Shown: piece after piece, positions 22,401 to 31,950 of the stretch
How positions within the stretch are numbered: position 1 is the stretch's first letter
Layout of the letters: each line of letters opens with the position of its first letter
Origin: Turritopsis dohrnii
Lineage: Eukaryota; Cnidaria; Hydrozoa; Anthoathecata; Oceaniidae
Length of the DNA: 64,000 nt
Reading direction: 5' to 3'
Assembly (NCBI GenBank): GCA_027922465.2
Contig: BQMF02000142.1
Location: 372,001 to 436,000 of the forward strand
The notes under the pieces: generated by a model
The model's input: only the letters and a program-made list of their open reading frames with translations
What the model was told of the DNA's origin: nothing
Database searches by the model: none
Position numbers and translations under genes: made by a program

Positions 22401-24279
22401 GTTTGGCTCATGCAAAAGGTCGAGGAGAGAGTGGGAAAATTTTTAACTTTATAAGCGATCAGCCGATGAGCATAAGGGAATCCCAATTTTCGCTTAACTT
22501 AATTTATATGTACATTAAACAGTGGAAAAAATCAAAAAGCCACTGCAACAAAGCGCACTTTCATTGAATAGATGTGTACAGTTGTGTGCCTTTATATAGA
22601 AATACAATCCTCCGTAGTGGGTTCAACGATTTCACCCAATGAGAGTAAGTAACACGATGGCCGAATACAATTTGTACAAATATACTTTGGTGCAAAAAAA
22701 AAAACATTGGCGTGTTAATGAATGCGCCCTCCATAACGCCCTTTCTTATTATTTCTTCTATTCAAACAATTTCAAACGTGATGGGCGTAAAGTTGGTTGT
22801 ACTGGAAAGGAATTTGTGAGGAGCTTCAACGGTGGAGTTCAATAGATTCAAGAAATCTCTCGTCGTACCAACCTTTCACTTTGGCTTGCATATGTTCAAT
22901 TTCCTCATGCAAAGTTTGCAGCTCAGCAGCGTTATAATCTCCTGGAAAAGAAACCGTCCAATCATCAACACCGTGTGACACCAAGCGACGCCAAGTGACA
23001 CAATTTAACAACATGTACAGCATATGATCGGGGTGAGTTCTGACCAGGTTCGATCAGCGATTATCCCAGCAGGCAAAATCGTCAAAAAGTCACTGCAATG
23101 AAGAGCATTATTATTGAAGCAGTGCGTATTTTTCTATAGAAACGCACTTCTTCGCAGTGGTTTTTCAACAAATTCGCCCATTGGGATAACAGGAGAAAGA
23201 AACGCTGGACCCTTGCCAGTGTTGCGCCCAGTTTTAAATAGGGAGGTGAAAAAACTGCTAACCACTCTGACAGTTGTGTACTAGAAACCGGCAACATTAA
23301 CAAGCAGATCGACAGAGATGACAGAAAACTAAGAAAAATATCCCAGTGGGAAAACCATAAAAAAACACTGCGAAGAAGAACATTTTCATGGAAGTAGTGC
23401 TTATATATCTACACAAATGTACTCCATCGCAAATGTTTTTCAACAAATTTCTCCACTAGGTAAGCATATACATAGAGGATCATTAAATTCGTAATCTTCT
23501 TACCTTCCTTTAAAGCTTGCATCCAGAGTCGATTCAACCGACCATCTTCAAAAGTCCGATCTTCGTAGTCTTTCCGATTCGGACCTTCATGTAACCCGAA
23601 ACGTTCCAACGTGTCTGAGAGATGTGTGCGGAGGGTTTGCTCCAAACTTTTATCATAATTCTCACCTATAAAGAGAATTTTCAAAAGAACACATAAAAAA
23701 CGCTTCGGCAGCCTTAATTATGTCTATGTAAACAGTAATTATTAGAAACTTAAAACTTTGACTTGCTGAAACTGTAGGTCTATACCAGTGGGTATATTTG
23801 TTGAAATTCTCTGCGAGGGAGTGCATTTCTATAGATATAGAGGCACTACTACAATGAAAATGTTCTTCTTCGCAGTGACTTCTTCCCGCCAAAAAGTCAC
23901 TGCGACGAAGGGCATTTTTATCAAAATAGCGTGCATAGTTATTTGGAAACACACTCCTGCGCAGAGATTTTCAACAAATTTGCTCACTGGGAGACAGTTC
24001 GAAGTAGATGAAGACGCTATTATTCCACCACAAACCTTGTGATTTCATATGCTTGAGAGTTATCTCAGACTTGTCAAGTTTTTGTAAGATTCGACCGAGG
24101 CTCTGTAGGTCGTCCTTCGATAATTTCCTGACTGCCTTCTTCCATATATCGTTGTACTTCAATGTTCGGAATTTGCGATCCACATCAGTTACATGATCAA
24201 TTTTTTCTGATGCAATGTACAGGACTGTCCATTCAGCAAGTACACCAAGTAAGACAAGATATAGTGCATGAGAGTTCAT
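19486..24279 (-). CDS. LRPAP1: LDL receptor-related protein-associated protein (RAP), ER chaperone
   Basis: Seven exons on the minus strand: 24036-24279, 23504-23665, 22873-22941, 21866-22065, 21060-21176, 20021-20170 and 19486-19542. Phases close and the sum is 999 nt (332 residues). The ATG at 24279 opens a signal peptide (about residues 1-22). Domain 1 follows with FRTLKYNDIWKKA and LERFGL; domain 2 with RTFEDGRLNRLWMQA and DYNAAELQ; domain 3 with RVTELWKLAHSSGKFSDEEL and the helices of exons 6-7. RAP escorts LRP/LDLR-family receptors through the ER and blocks early ligand binding. The last exon (VKKYHMTMMDRVYQRIEL) aligns with the known RAP C-terminus, so RIEL stands where vertebrate RAP has HNEL, a KDEL-type retrieval signal. 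MITEs fill introns 1-4, and intron 5 holds a SINE and a minisatellite. Confidence 0.9.
19909..19951. mobile_element. solo end of the AGGGA-TIR MITE
   Basis: CCACGTTGCCGTCGCAGTTT followed by TGTAAGCTCCCT matches the right terminus of the MITE at 5793-6203. No partner end is visible within 450 bp to the left, so this is a truncated copy. It lies in the last LRPAP1 intron. Confidence 0.7.
20270..20565 (-). repeat. tRNA-derived SINE, family A, full-length copy
   Basis: On the minus strand the head reads GTAGTGGGTAGATTCGAGTG (A-box-like) and, about 35 bp on, GGGTCGAGTCCC (B-box-like), spacing as in a tRNA-type RNA polymerase III promoter. The body runs to about 20270. The tail part recurs at 34127-34254. 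It lies in LRPAP1 intron 5. Confidence 0.7.
20684..20930. repeat. 63-bp minisatellite in LRPAP1 intron 5
   Basis: About four units starting GTGAATGGATACTGGCATTC, almost identical. As the unit is exactly 21 codons, an open frame runs through the whole array on the minus strand without being a gene. Confidence 0.92.
21704..21824 (+). mobile_element. CCCAGTGGG-family MITE, copy 5 (reference copy)
   Basis: The clearest copy, 121 bp. Left arm CCCAGTGGGCAAAATCTTC then AAAAAGTCATTGCGACGAAG; right arm, reversed, CCCAGTAGGCAAATTTGTTG then AAAAATCACTGC. The arms pair over about 40 bp. The centre is AT-rich (TGTGTATATTTCTATTG). Confidence 0.9.
22110..22223 (-). mobile_element. CCCAGTGGG-family MITE, copy 6
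   Basis: Reverse order: CACGAAGGAGTACATTTCTA comes first and AATGCTCTTCATCGCAGTTA last; both outer ends are eroded (CTGGGTAAG / GAACACTGG). It sits in LRPAP1 intron 3. Confidence 0.8.
22521..22643 (+). mobile_element. CCCAGTGGG-family MITE, copy 7
   Basis: CAGTGGAAAAAATCAAAAAG at the left, a 10-bp longer centre containing TTGTGTGCCTTT (also seen in the copy at 28034), and ATTTCACCCAATGAG at the right. Confidence 0.75.
23065..23185 (+). mobile_element. CCCAGTGGG-family MITE, copy 8
   Basis: CCCAGCAGGCAAAATCGTC ... TTCGCCCATTGGG, 121 bp. Outer flanks read TA-T[...]A-TA, compatible with a TA target if the ends are TCCCAG/CTGGGA. Confidence 0.85.
23342..23460 (+). mobile_element. CCCAGTGGG-family MITE, copy 9
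   Basis: CCCAGTGGGAAAACCATAAA at the left and CAAATTTCTCCACTAGGT at the right; the inner CACTGCGAAGAAGAACATTT is recognisable. Confidence 0.8.
23786..23992. mobile_element. two CCCAGTGGG MITEs fused head to head (copies 10 and 11)
   Basis: A reverse copy (ACCAGTGGGTATATTTGTTG, GAGTGCATTTCTATAG) runs up to GCAGTGACTTCTTCC. It is followed immediately by a forward copy (AAAAAGTCACTGCGACGAAG) that ends TTTGCTCACTGGG. This is either an insertion of one into the other or a recombination product. Confidence 0.8.
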
Positions 24280-24316
24280 ATTAATATTACTAAAAAATAA
24301 CCGATTCGACCAAAAT

Positions 24317-24437
24317 TCCCACTAGGCAAAATCGTAAAAAGCCACTGCAAAGAAGAGTATTTTCATTGAAATACATGGTGTGAATATTTCTATAGATATG
24401 CACTCCTTCGCAGTGATTTTCAACAAATTTGCCAGCA
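24317..24437 (+). mobile_element. CCCAGTGGG-family MITE, copy 12
   Basis: CCCACTAGGCAAAATCGTAA ... CAACAAATTTGCCAGC, just upstream of the LRPAP1 start. Confidence 0.8.
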
Positions 24438-24537
24438 AAGCAATTATCCATTTACGATAATTTGAAACACTAGAGACCTAAATATTTTCAGTAGGAAATC
24501 TGAACTTTTAGCAATCCACAAAATCAAAAAGGATTAG

Positions 24538-24647
24538 CCCAGTAGGCAAAATCACTGTGGAGGAGTACACTTCTATAGAAGTATATACACTACTTCAATG
24601 AAAATGCCCTTCTTTGCAGTGACTTTTTAATATTTTTGCCGGCTGGG
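24538..24647 (-). mobile_element. CCCAGTGGG-family MITE, copy 13 (short)
   Basis: Reverse order, about 11 bp shorter at the left arm: CCCAGTAGGCAAAATCACTG, then TATAGAAGTATATACAC, ending TTGCCGGCTGGG. Confidence 0.8.
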
Positions 24648-25310
24648 AAAGTTCAACGACTGAGTTAGTGGAGGAAGTTTATCTCCAACATAATCAAGGT
24701 GGGTTGAACATGAGTTAGGTATGTTGACACGATCAATTAAAAAACATTAATAACACCTGAGGCATTTTTTTGAACAAAATTTGATGGGAACAAAAATAAG
24801 AATCGCAAAGAAAAAATAACCAGATAATAAAAGATTTTCATCAAATATGTCGTAGTTTAGCAGTTGTCGCTTTTAGCTCTATTCAACAAGGGGTCATAAT
24901 GGTGCCAAAACTAGAATAATGACTGCACCGAATGTAAAAATAACATAAAGCTGGGAGGGGTGAATCAGAAAAACACAACTTCTTATGCAAAGCGATCAAA
25001 AAAAATTTATTGACCGGACAAGAAGTGGAAGTTCCCATATATATTTTCAGGAAACTGATCCACTGGATCTATGTTGTCTGAAATGGTAGCATTATGATTG
25101 TCCTATTGTAAAGGAGAAAAGATCCGACATTGAGCCACGTCAGCATCATAAATACATACACTAGTCACATTCCCCACAAAAAAAATTGCTTTTGCTGCTG
25201 AGACACTTCCCATCTGCACCAGGTTTACTGAATATACTCACTTAAAACCAACTGTGCAAAAAACATCTCGCATTATAGATAAACATTATAAGTAAGACAA
25301 AGAATGTGTT
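24648..25310. other. intergenic, nothing recognised
   Basis: AT-rich sequence between copy 13 and the 3' end of the first acetyltransferase gene. It probably includes that gene's 3' UTR; no further feature seen. Confidence 0.5.
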
Positions 25311-26435
25311 TTACAAACTTGTCTTTTCATAATGCAGTTGCACCTGACCAGTCGATTTCAATTCTGGTTGGTTTTCTACTGACTCTTCTCGGACCAAGGA
25401 AAATCCAGTTTTTTCAGCCACCCTTTGACTTGCGATATTCCTCTTATCACAGCTCAGTTTAACACGTGACGCCTTTAAGTCCAGGAAAGAATACTCCAAC
25501 AATTGATGGACGGCTTCCGACATTATTCCTTGCTTGGTGTAATCCTTATGAAGCCAGTAGCCCATCTCATATTCCTTTCCATCATCAACATCTGCCATGC
25601 TCTTTGACAGACGAACTAAACTACAAATTCCAATAACTTTCTCAGAATTAGTGTTGAGGTAGATTCGGAAGCCATAATGTTTGCTACCACCGACAGCACA
25701 TTGCAACCCGATCTTTGTGTCCTGTAGAGACGATGAAAAATCAACATTGACTGGTTTTACTCGAGAAAAAATAAGAAAATATATGCTTAGCCCTTACAAC
25801 AAAATCTCTCTGAAGACAGGAGACCTACCAATTTGATTTACCTTGATGGATGGATTGATTTAAAATGATGGAGTGGGTACGTGTAATCATCCGTTCGCCG
25901 TCCATCAGAACCCAATTTTATTATTATTGTTACAATTATTTACCCAGGATAGCCTCTTCAGTTCCTTAAGGTACTGTTATCAATGAGGGTCCTGCGAAGG
26001 AGGTCCTAGAGCATTTTAAAGCCCCCATTTGGGCTATGGAAGCTGTAAAGACAGGAGCCGCTTAACTAGCAACCACCCTAGACATCATTCCTACTCTCTT
26101 GCTGAGTGCTTAGCAGAGAGGAGTGATTCACACTGTTACAGTTGCTTGCATGTCGGTTGGAGATTGAAAACGCAACCTCATGAACAGGAAGCGAACAATC
26201 TACCACAAGGCTACCAGTTGGTTAGTGCATGGCCAGTAAATACGCAAAAATACAATAACAAAAGTACCTCTATAGTAGGTATATTGTTAGCCCAAGGCAA
26301 CCAGGGTGACAACGTATTTATGGTTTCACAAACGGTTGCATTAATGTCTGCCGCATGCTTGTCAGGATCCAGTCGTTTCAATACTAACCGGTCTGTCTTC
26401 AACACAACCTCTTCAAAACCTTGCTCATTTTCCAT
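25311..26435 (-). CDS. GNAT N-acetyltransferase, RimJ/RimL type (paralogue A)
   Basis: First exon 26268-26435 (start MENEQGFEEVVLKTDRLVLKR; donor GAG-GTACTT), last exon 25311-25721 (acceptor CTACAG, starting DTKIGLQ). The RimJ/RimL-like features are the N-terminal LKTDRLVLKRL strand, the LSPWLPW block, and YGFRIYLN leading to IGICSLV. YEMGYWLHKDYTKQGIMSEA contains the acetyl-CoA pyrophosphate loop (Q-x-x-G-like, KQGIMSEA), and VAEKTGFSLVRE is the closing motif. Compared with the family about 13-16 residues are missing between the exons, so one short middle exon is probably unplaced; a candidate lies around 25786-25835. The family acetylates N-terminal or side-chain amines using acetyl-CoA; the substrate is unknown. 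A SINE sits in the intron. Confidence 0.8.
25915..26216 (-). repeat. tRNA-derived SINE, family B
   Basis: On the minus strand the head GGTAGCCTTGTGGTAGATTG (A box) and GGTTGCGTTTTCAATCTCC (B box) is tRNA-like. A ~200-bp body follows, and the end near 25925 is a run of AAT/AATA repeats, the usual SINE tail. It sits in the intron of GNAT paralogue A and gives rise to a spurious open frame on the plus strand. Confidence 0.75.
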
Positions 26436-26778
26436 GTGCTTTTAAAGATGGCTGTTCTTTTAATTTCTAAAAAACTGAAAAGATCAATACAGATTTGACG
26501 TTCTTTTTCTTAACTTAACTTAGCCAATCAGCACAAACCTGATGGTTTTTAAGCATCTACAAAACATTGTACCTAAAACATCTCTATTCATATTATAATG
26601 TATAAATATAACCTGTCTGGTTAAAAATTTATTAAACTAGACACAGACAAAGTGTCAAAAATCATACTATCCATAATAAAACAGAAAAAAGGGCTTCTTG
26701 ATTTCTACGACACACCACTCAAACAATAACGTATGTGAAATCTACCAAAGAGGTTTGATAAATTCCCCATGTAAACTA

Positions 26779-26905
26779 TCCCAGTGATGAAATTCATAAA
26801 AAAGACACCTTTTGACAAAGAGGCTTTCCATTGAAATAAGTGTGTATATTTGTGTGAGTTTCTTTGGAAATGTACTCCGTTGCAGTGACTCTTTGCAGTG
26901 AATTC
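26779..26905 (+). mobile_element. CCCAGTGGG-family MITE, copy 14 (diverged)
   Basis: CCCAGTGATGAAATTCATAA at the left and a long centre with TTGTGTGAGTTTC; the right arm is replaced by GCAGTGAATT. Confidence 0.65.
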
Positions 26906-27083
26906 TATGAAGGCTGCTTACAAAATAAAGTTGGAAATCCCTAACAGATGAACATCAAAATATCAATGGTTAACTATAAAATATGACAATAATAAAATCA
27001 GCTAATGTTAAAAAATCAAATAATTCCTTGCAATTGGACTTAGTTTTGAATTCGGAAAGAACAGTTTATAATGATGCATCTTC

Positions 27084-27201
27084 AGCTGGCACATTTGTTA
27101 AAAAATCTCTGCAAAGGAGTGCATTTCTATAGAAATATACACACAATTTCAATAAAAGTGCTCTCTGCCGCAGTGACTTTTTGAAGATTTTGCCCACTGG
27201 G
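27084..27201 (-). mobile_element. CCCAGTGGG-family MITE, copy 15
   Basis: Reverse order with a good right end: GCTGGCACATTTGTTAAAAA ... GAAGATTTTGCCCACTGGG. Confidence 0.85.
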
Positions 27202-27350
27202 TTTATACAACATTCCATTATGTGTAAACAATTTTACAGTATCCAGGAAAATTCAACGGAAACAAATATCCACATTATCATGTAATCAACTTATATTAAC
27301 AGTTTTAAATATTTAAGAACTCCTCATAAGATGCTGGCATTCACTAAAGA

Positions 27351-27470
27351 GTAACCAGTTAGCAAATTTGTTGAAAAATCTCTACAAAGGAGTGCACTTC
27401 TAGAGAAATATACACATTATTTAAAAAAAAACAAAAACGCTCTTTGTTGCAGTGACATTTTTTTGACAAA
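27351..27470 (-). mobile_element. CCCAGTGGG-family MITE, copy 16
   Basis: Reverse order: AACCAGTTAGCAAATTTGTT, GAGTGCACTTCTAGAG, then CTCTTTGTTGCAGTGAC; the right end is eroded. Confidence 0.75.
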
Positions 27471-27584
27471 CACTCATAATCAGCATAATAGTAGTCTCGC
27501 AAAAGGTGAGTGTAAGTTCATAATCACAAAATTATATGAAAAGTTTAACATTAACTCTCATTCATGTGAAGATAACAGAAATAT

Positions 27585-28479
27585 CTACTTAGTAATAACT
27601 TTCTCATAGTGGAGGAGTACGTGCTCTCCCCAATCGGGCCGCGTAGATAATGTTTCTACATTCTCTCTCATTAACTGAAAGTCAAATTTTTCAGCTAACT
27701 TCGCGCTAGGGATGTTTCGTTTGTCACAGCACAGACTGAACCGATCAGCTTTCAAAGTGTCAATACCAAAATTAAGAACACATTCCATAGCTTCAGTAAC
27801 AAAGCCTTTTCTTGTAAAATCTTTATGTATCCAATATCCAATTTCGTATTGTGTTAATATGTTTTTGTCAGTATCAAATGTTGGAGCGTATACTAGTCCA
27901 CATACACCAATCAGTTCTTGTTGATAGTATAAACGAAATGCGTAATGTTTAGAATCTCCGGCAGTTCTTTGTAGACCAGCACGTGTGTCCTTCCAAAACA
28001 AACACAAAGCTTACAAAGAGATTTGGTAAACCATCCCAGTGGGCAAATTCGTCAAAAAGTCACTGTGATGAAGAACATTTTCATTGAAAATAGTGTGTAT
28101 ATTTGTGTGCCTTTCCGTAGAAATGCGCTCCTTTGCAGTGACTCTTAAACAATTGTCAACTGGCACTTCTTTAAACAATTCATCATCATCAACAAGCAAA
28201 CGAAACATTTGAAAAAGTAAGTATCACTAATACTTTTATGTGTTGCAAAAATTTCCTTGCAAATCAAAGTAAAACAGGTATATATAGAGAATTGGTTAAA
28301 TAATTAAAATAAAAGAATACCTCAACTGTTATATTATCCTTCACCCAGGGTACCCAATCTTTTAAAGTATCGATAGTTTCTAGAACTTTGCTATGAATTT
28401 CTTCTGCATGCAGATCAGCATGAGCCCGCCTTAAAACTAGATTGTCTGTAAATAGCTCAACCTCTTGATAGCTTGTCAT
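27585..28479 (-). CDS. GNAT N-acetyltransferase, RimJ/RimL type (paralogue B)
   Basis: First exon 28321-28479 (start MTSYQEVELFTDNLVLRR; donor GAG-GTATTC), last exon 27585-27989 (starting DTRAGLQ). It has the same exon boundaries and layout as paralogue A: LVLRRAH, LKDWVPW, YAFRLYYQQELIGVCGL, YEIGYWIHKDFTRKGFVTEA with RKGFVTEA as the acetyl-CoA loop, and LAEKFDFQLMRE. It ends at a TAA after VITK. The two genes are head-to-tail and similar along their length, so they arose by tandem duplication. As in A, a short linking exon of about 15 residues seems unplaced (possible codons around 28210-28258). A MITE occupies most of the intron. Confidence 0.8.
28034..28163 (+). mobile_element. CCCAGTGGG-family MITE, copy 17
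   Basis: CCCAGTGGGCAAATTCGTC, the longer centre with TTGTGTGCCTTTCCG, right arm ending TTGTCAACTGGC. It lies inside the paralogue B intron. Confidence 0.85.
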
Positions 28480-28663
28480 CTTGTCAGCATTTTATACTAT
28501 ATAACAGAAATAAGTTATGACAAGAAAACACCAAAGAAGACACTGAGTCATTTCCTTATGAAACGAAGTTGAAGGTGAGACTGGAGCATTACTAGATGTC
28601 AACACAGCTAGGAAGACATTTTGAAATGTGATATATTACTTAAATCACCTTTATAGCTGCATT

Positions 28664-28824
28664 CTGTAATAGAAAATAATGTTGCAATAGAAAATAATGC
28701 CGCACCATGGTTTCAATTTAGAAAGTAACATTGATTTATGAAATTTATTATAATTAAGCTGCAGAATAATGAAAGACATTATAGTTGAAATCATTACCTT
28801 ATGCAACATTATTTTCTATGACAG
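28664..28824. mobile_element. 161-bp MITE, TIR CTGTMATAGAAAATAATG
   Basis: The left end CTGTAATAGAAAATAATGTT and the reversed right end CTGTCATAGAAAATAATGTT agree over about 24 bp. A second internal copy of GCAATAGAAAATAATG follows the left end. Non-coding. Confidence 0.85.
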
Positions 28825-29585
28825 TTCTTGTTGAAGTTCTTGAACGGGTTATTCAGAGTTTGCGCAGCCGACTTAATCGAAGAAATTCCGACTTCTCCTG
28901 GAACGTATACTATTTTCCCTGGAAAAAAACATGAAAATAGTAATATGTTTTCCCTTGACTTTCTCATAAAATGCATATGCCCTTCCATGACTTTGGATTA
29001 ACAACTTCCCTGACATTCACTGACCTTATCACAAAAAAAAGCCCCTCTCCATTCTGACTTTCCCTGACTGTACGAACTATGACATTATGCAGACACACCG
29101 AGGTGAGGTGTTATTTCAAAGCCATTAAAAGACTGATCATACAGCAGATAGGTAATAGACATTATACATCACTACATCTAGAACATAGTTTTCCATGGAC
29201 ATTACTATGAAACAAAGCAAAATACAGAGGATGCTTCGTAGTATTTCTATAAGTTCATTCAGAGAAAGAAAAACTTCACATATCAAGGAAAACAAAACAA
29301 AAACTGTACGCACAAAAAATTTCAAAAAAGTACCTACATTTTTTTCAATAAGAAATGAAAACAGTTCCAGTAATATATGGCTAAGTACTACGTTAAAAGA
29401 TCCTAAAACAGGATTCTGTTGGGACTTCAAAGATGGATAAGTGGCATAAATGATGAGACATCATTTATATTTCTACAACATTATCATGTTCTAGAAAAAA
29501 CAGCTGAAATACTAAATCAACATGAGGTACAGTACACATAATAAAATGTTGACCATCTCATGCTTGGCAACTCATAAAACAGCCT
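28825..29585. other. intergenic, no gene accepted
   Basis: Two overlapping open frames of 80-97 codons on opposite strands (29137-29440) are simple in composition (Lys/Ser-rich on plus, hydrophobic on minus) and have no domain. Nothing else seen. Confidence 0.4.
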
Positions 29586-29589
29586 TTAA

Positions 29590-31319
29590 CCCTTTGGCTA
29601 CAAAGGGGGTCGTTAACGACCCCCCAGGCTTCAAATCATGATATCTAGACAAATAGATACTTTGGAAAGCTAATTTTCTCTACAAGCAGTCTTGAAGTAT
29701 CGAGAATTGAAAATAATTAAATCTCATTGGTCAATATTATATACAAAGTTTATAATTGAGCTGAAGATTTTCAAGAGACTTCATTAGTTGTAAAATGGCG
29801 TCCAGATCAAGACATGTATCTTTAGAAGAAGCTTTACTCTTTGTGACTGCCTCAGATGATGAAGAATTCTCTGAAATTGACTCTAGTTCTAGTGAAAGTG
29901 ATGATGAATTGACATTTAATGATTGTTGCGGTGATAGAATGTTTGAGGATTTTCCAGATATTGAACCAAGAACCAATGTTATCGAGTCTGGTGAAGATGT
30001 CAGCAATATAGTTCAGGTTTGTTATTTGTATTATTATTGTAAGTTTCTCTGTTTACAGTGAACTAATTTATTTTTTTTTCTGCTTCTTTCGAAATTTATA
30101 GTCTGTTTGTGAGCATAATGCTGAAGATCATACTGTGAATGCTGAAACAGAAGTACAGCAACAAGCAACACTCTGCAGTCAAATTGATGGTGACGATAAA
30201 CAAGATAATACTTTGAGTCACATTGAAAGTAATCAACCAGGGCCAGAAGCTGCTTCTAACAATTTCGAACATGGTCCATGGGACAGGAGATGTGGAGGTC
30301 ACTAGGAGAGGTGACGACAAAGCATATCGAAAGCCCATCATCATCGACCAGTACAATAAGTATATGGGTGGTGTAGACCAGTGCGATCAATTGCTGAGTA
30401 GCTATTCCCTCAACCGAAAGTCAATCAAATGGTGGAAGAAAGTTTTCTTTAGGTTATTGGAGATTACCATCATAAATGCCAAACACTTGCATTCTATTAT
30501 GAATCAAAATCCAAACAGCCAAAAAAGACGAATACACAAAAACTTCCGCAAAATATTGATACACCAATTGGTGCAACCACATCTAAACAACCGTGCAAAC
30601 CCGAATTCAAGCAATTCTAGTAATCGATTGGTTGGAAAGCATTTTGCAAGCTCTAAGCATCCAGAGAGGAAAGTCTGCATACACTGTGGTTATAAAAGAG
30701 ACAAACATGGAAAACAATCCCGAAAAAAAACGAGCAATTTTTGCGAAAAGTGCAACAAGTTTATTTGCAAAGCTTGTTTTCAGACATATCATATAAAAGG
30801 ACTCATAAATTAGAGATTTATTTATCAAATTTGTAGGGCTTCTTTATGTGTTTTGTATTTTTTATTGACTCTTTCATTGTTCATATTTTCCATGATAAGA
30901 AACAATTTTTTACAAAGAAACTGAACTTTGGCAGTCAATATATGATTCTTGCTGACATCATCAAAAATTCTTTGTTGAAGCTATACTTTGGAGGTGTTAT
31001 TTACATATAGTTACACTAACTTTTTGCCAAAATTCATAAAGTTTGGACATTAACTTTAGGAGTTATTCACATTCAAATTCGAAAAAATTATTTGCACTTT
31101 AAAAATTTTGAAATTTCTCAAGAACTTGAAGAAATGCTGACGGCAGCAAAATATTTTTTCGAATTTATGTTTTTGATTTTTGTAATCTTCAATGTCATAG
31201 CTTTTAGAAAATATATATATGTACATCCTTTGCATCAAGTGTTGAAGATTTATTTATCATTAATTGAAGTGTGGTCATTTTTTACCTCATTTTCCAAAAT
31301 CAGTTTGGTAGCCAAAGGG
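29590..31319 (+). mobile_element. piggyBac-type DNA transposon, internally deleted
   Basis: The ends are CCCTTTGGCTAC at 29590 and GTAGCCAAAGGG at 31319, each flanked by TTAA (29586-29589 and 31320-31323), the piggyBac target. Just inside the left end is a palindrome GGGGGTCGTTAACGACCCCC. At 1730 bp the element carries only the ends of a transposase gene. Confidence 0.93.
29795..30813 (+). pseudogene. piggyBac transposase, N- and C-terminal remnants
   Basis: The N-terminal piece starts MASRSRHVSLEEALLF and has the acidic Ser/Asp/Glu run typical of piggyBac; a likely intron at 30016-30101 (CAG-GTTTGT to TTATAG) leads to a further acidic stretch. Around 30250-30300 the frame breaks and jumps to the C-terminal third: YRKPIIIDQYNKYMGGVDQC, with only the last catalytic Asp (GGVD), then WWKKVFFRLLE and a C-terminal Cys cluster (CIHCGYKRDKHGK, FCEKCNKFICKAC). 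The central region with the first two catalytic Asp residues is gone. It cannot make active transposase. Confidence 0.88.
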
Positions 31320-31950
31320 TTAAAGCTGTTGGACATTTTTTATTCAACAATCCAGAAGACATCTTTCATCCAAAACCTTGAGAAACCATCTGATACAGAA
31401 ATATTTCTTGTTGTCTGAGATAACTTATCCCAGTTAGTTCGTCTGGTTAGTTCGGCCTGTCGCTTAGCTTTGATTTGGGAAATGAATTTAATTTAAACAA
31501 TTTTTCTGCTGCATCATCAGTCTATAAGATCTTATAAAAACTATGTGTTTTTGATAAAGCGGCAAAACTTGATGGATGACTTGGACATATAAGCCATCTG
31601 AAGTTGAGGGGAAAAAAAACGTGGAGGACTTCATCGGGATGGAGAAAATTCATCTGGATTGCTGAAACAAATAAGCGCAAAATATACTAATAAAAAAAGT
31701 CAAGAAATTTTGATCTATAAGAAATATCATTTCAGTACACTGAACTCGTTCAAGCAATATCCTGTGAAATACGACTAACACTAAAATTAGAAAATTAGAA
31801 TTCGAAATAGATAACTACTGAGATAACTTGAAAAATAGACTAGAATAATTTCCGTGACGTATAATTGATAAGTAAAATTAGGAACACTTAAAAACAAGTC
31901 AGTCCCTTTTTACCACCATGATCAACTTAAAGTCATTACAAAAAGAAATT

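Noticed and set aside
26029..26445. 138-codon plus-strand frame over GNAT paralogue A
   Set aside because: Antisense of the first exon of the acetyltransferase joined to the antisense of a SINE; shadow frame.
29137..29440. Opposed 97- and 81-codon frames
   Set aside because: Overlap on opposite strands, simple composition, no homologous domain that I can recognise.
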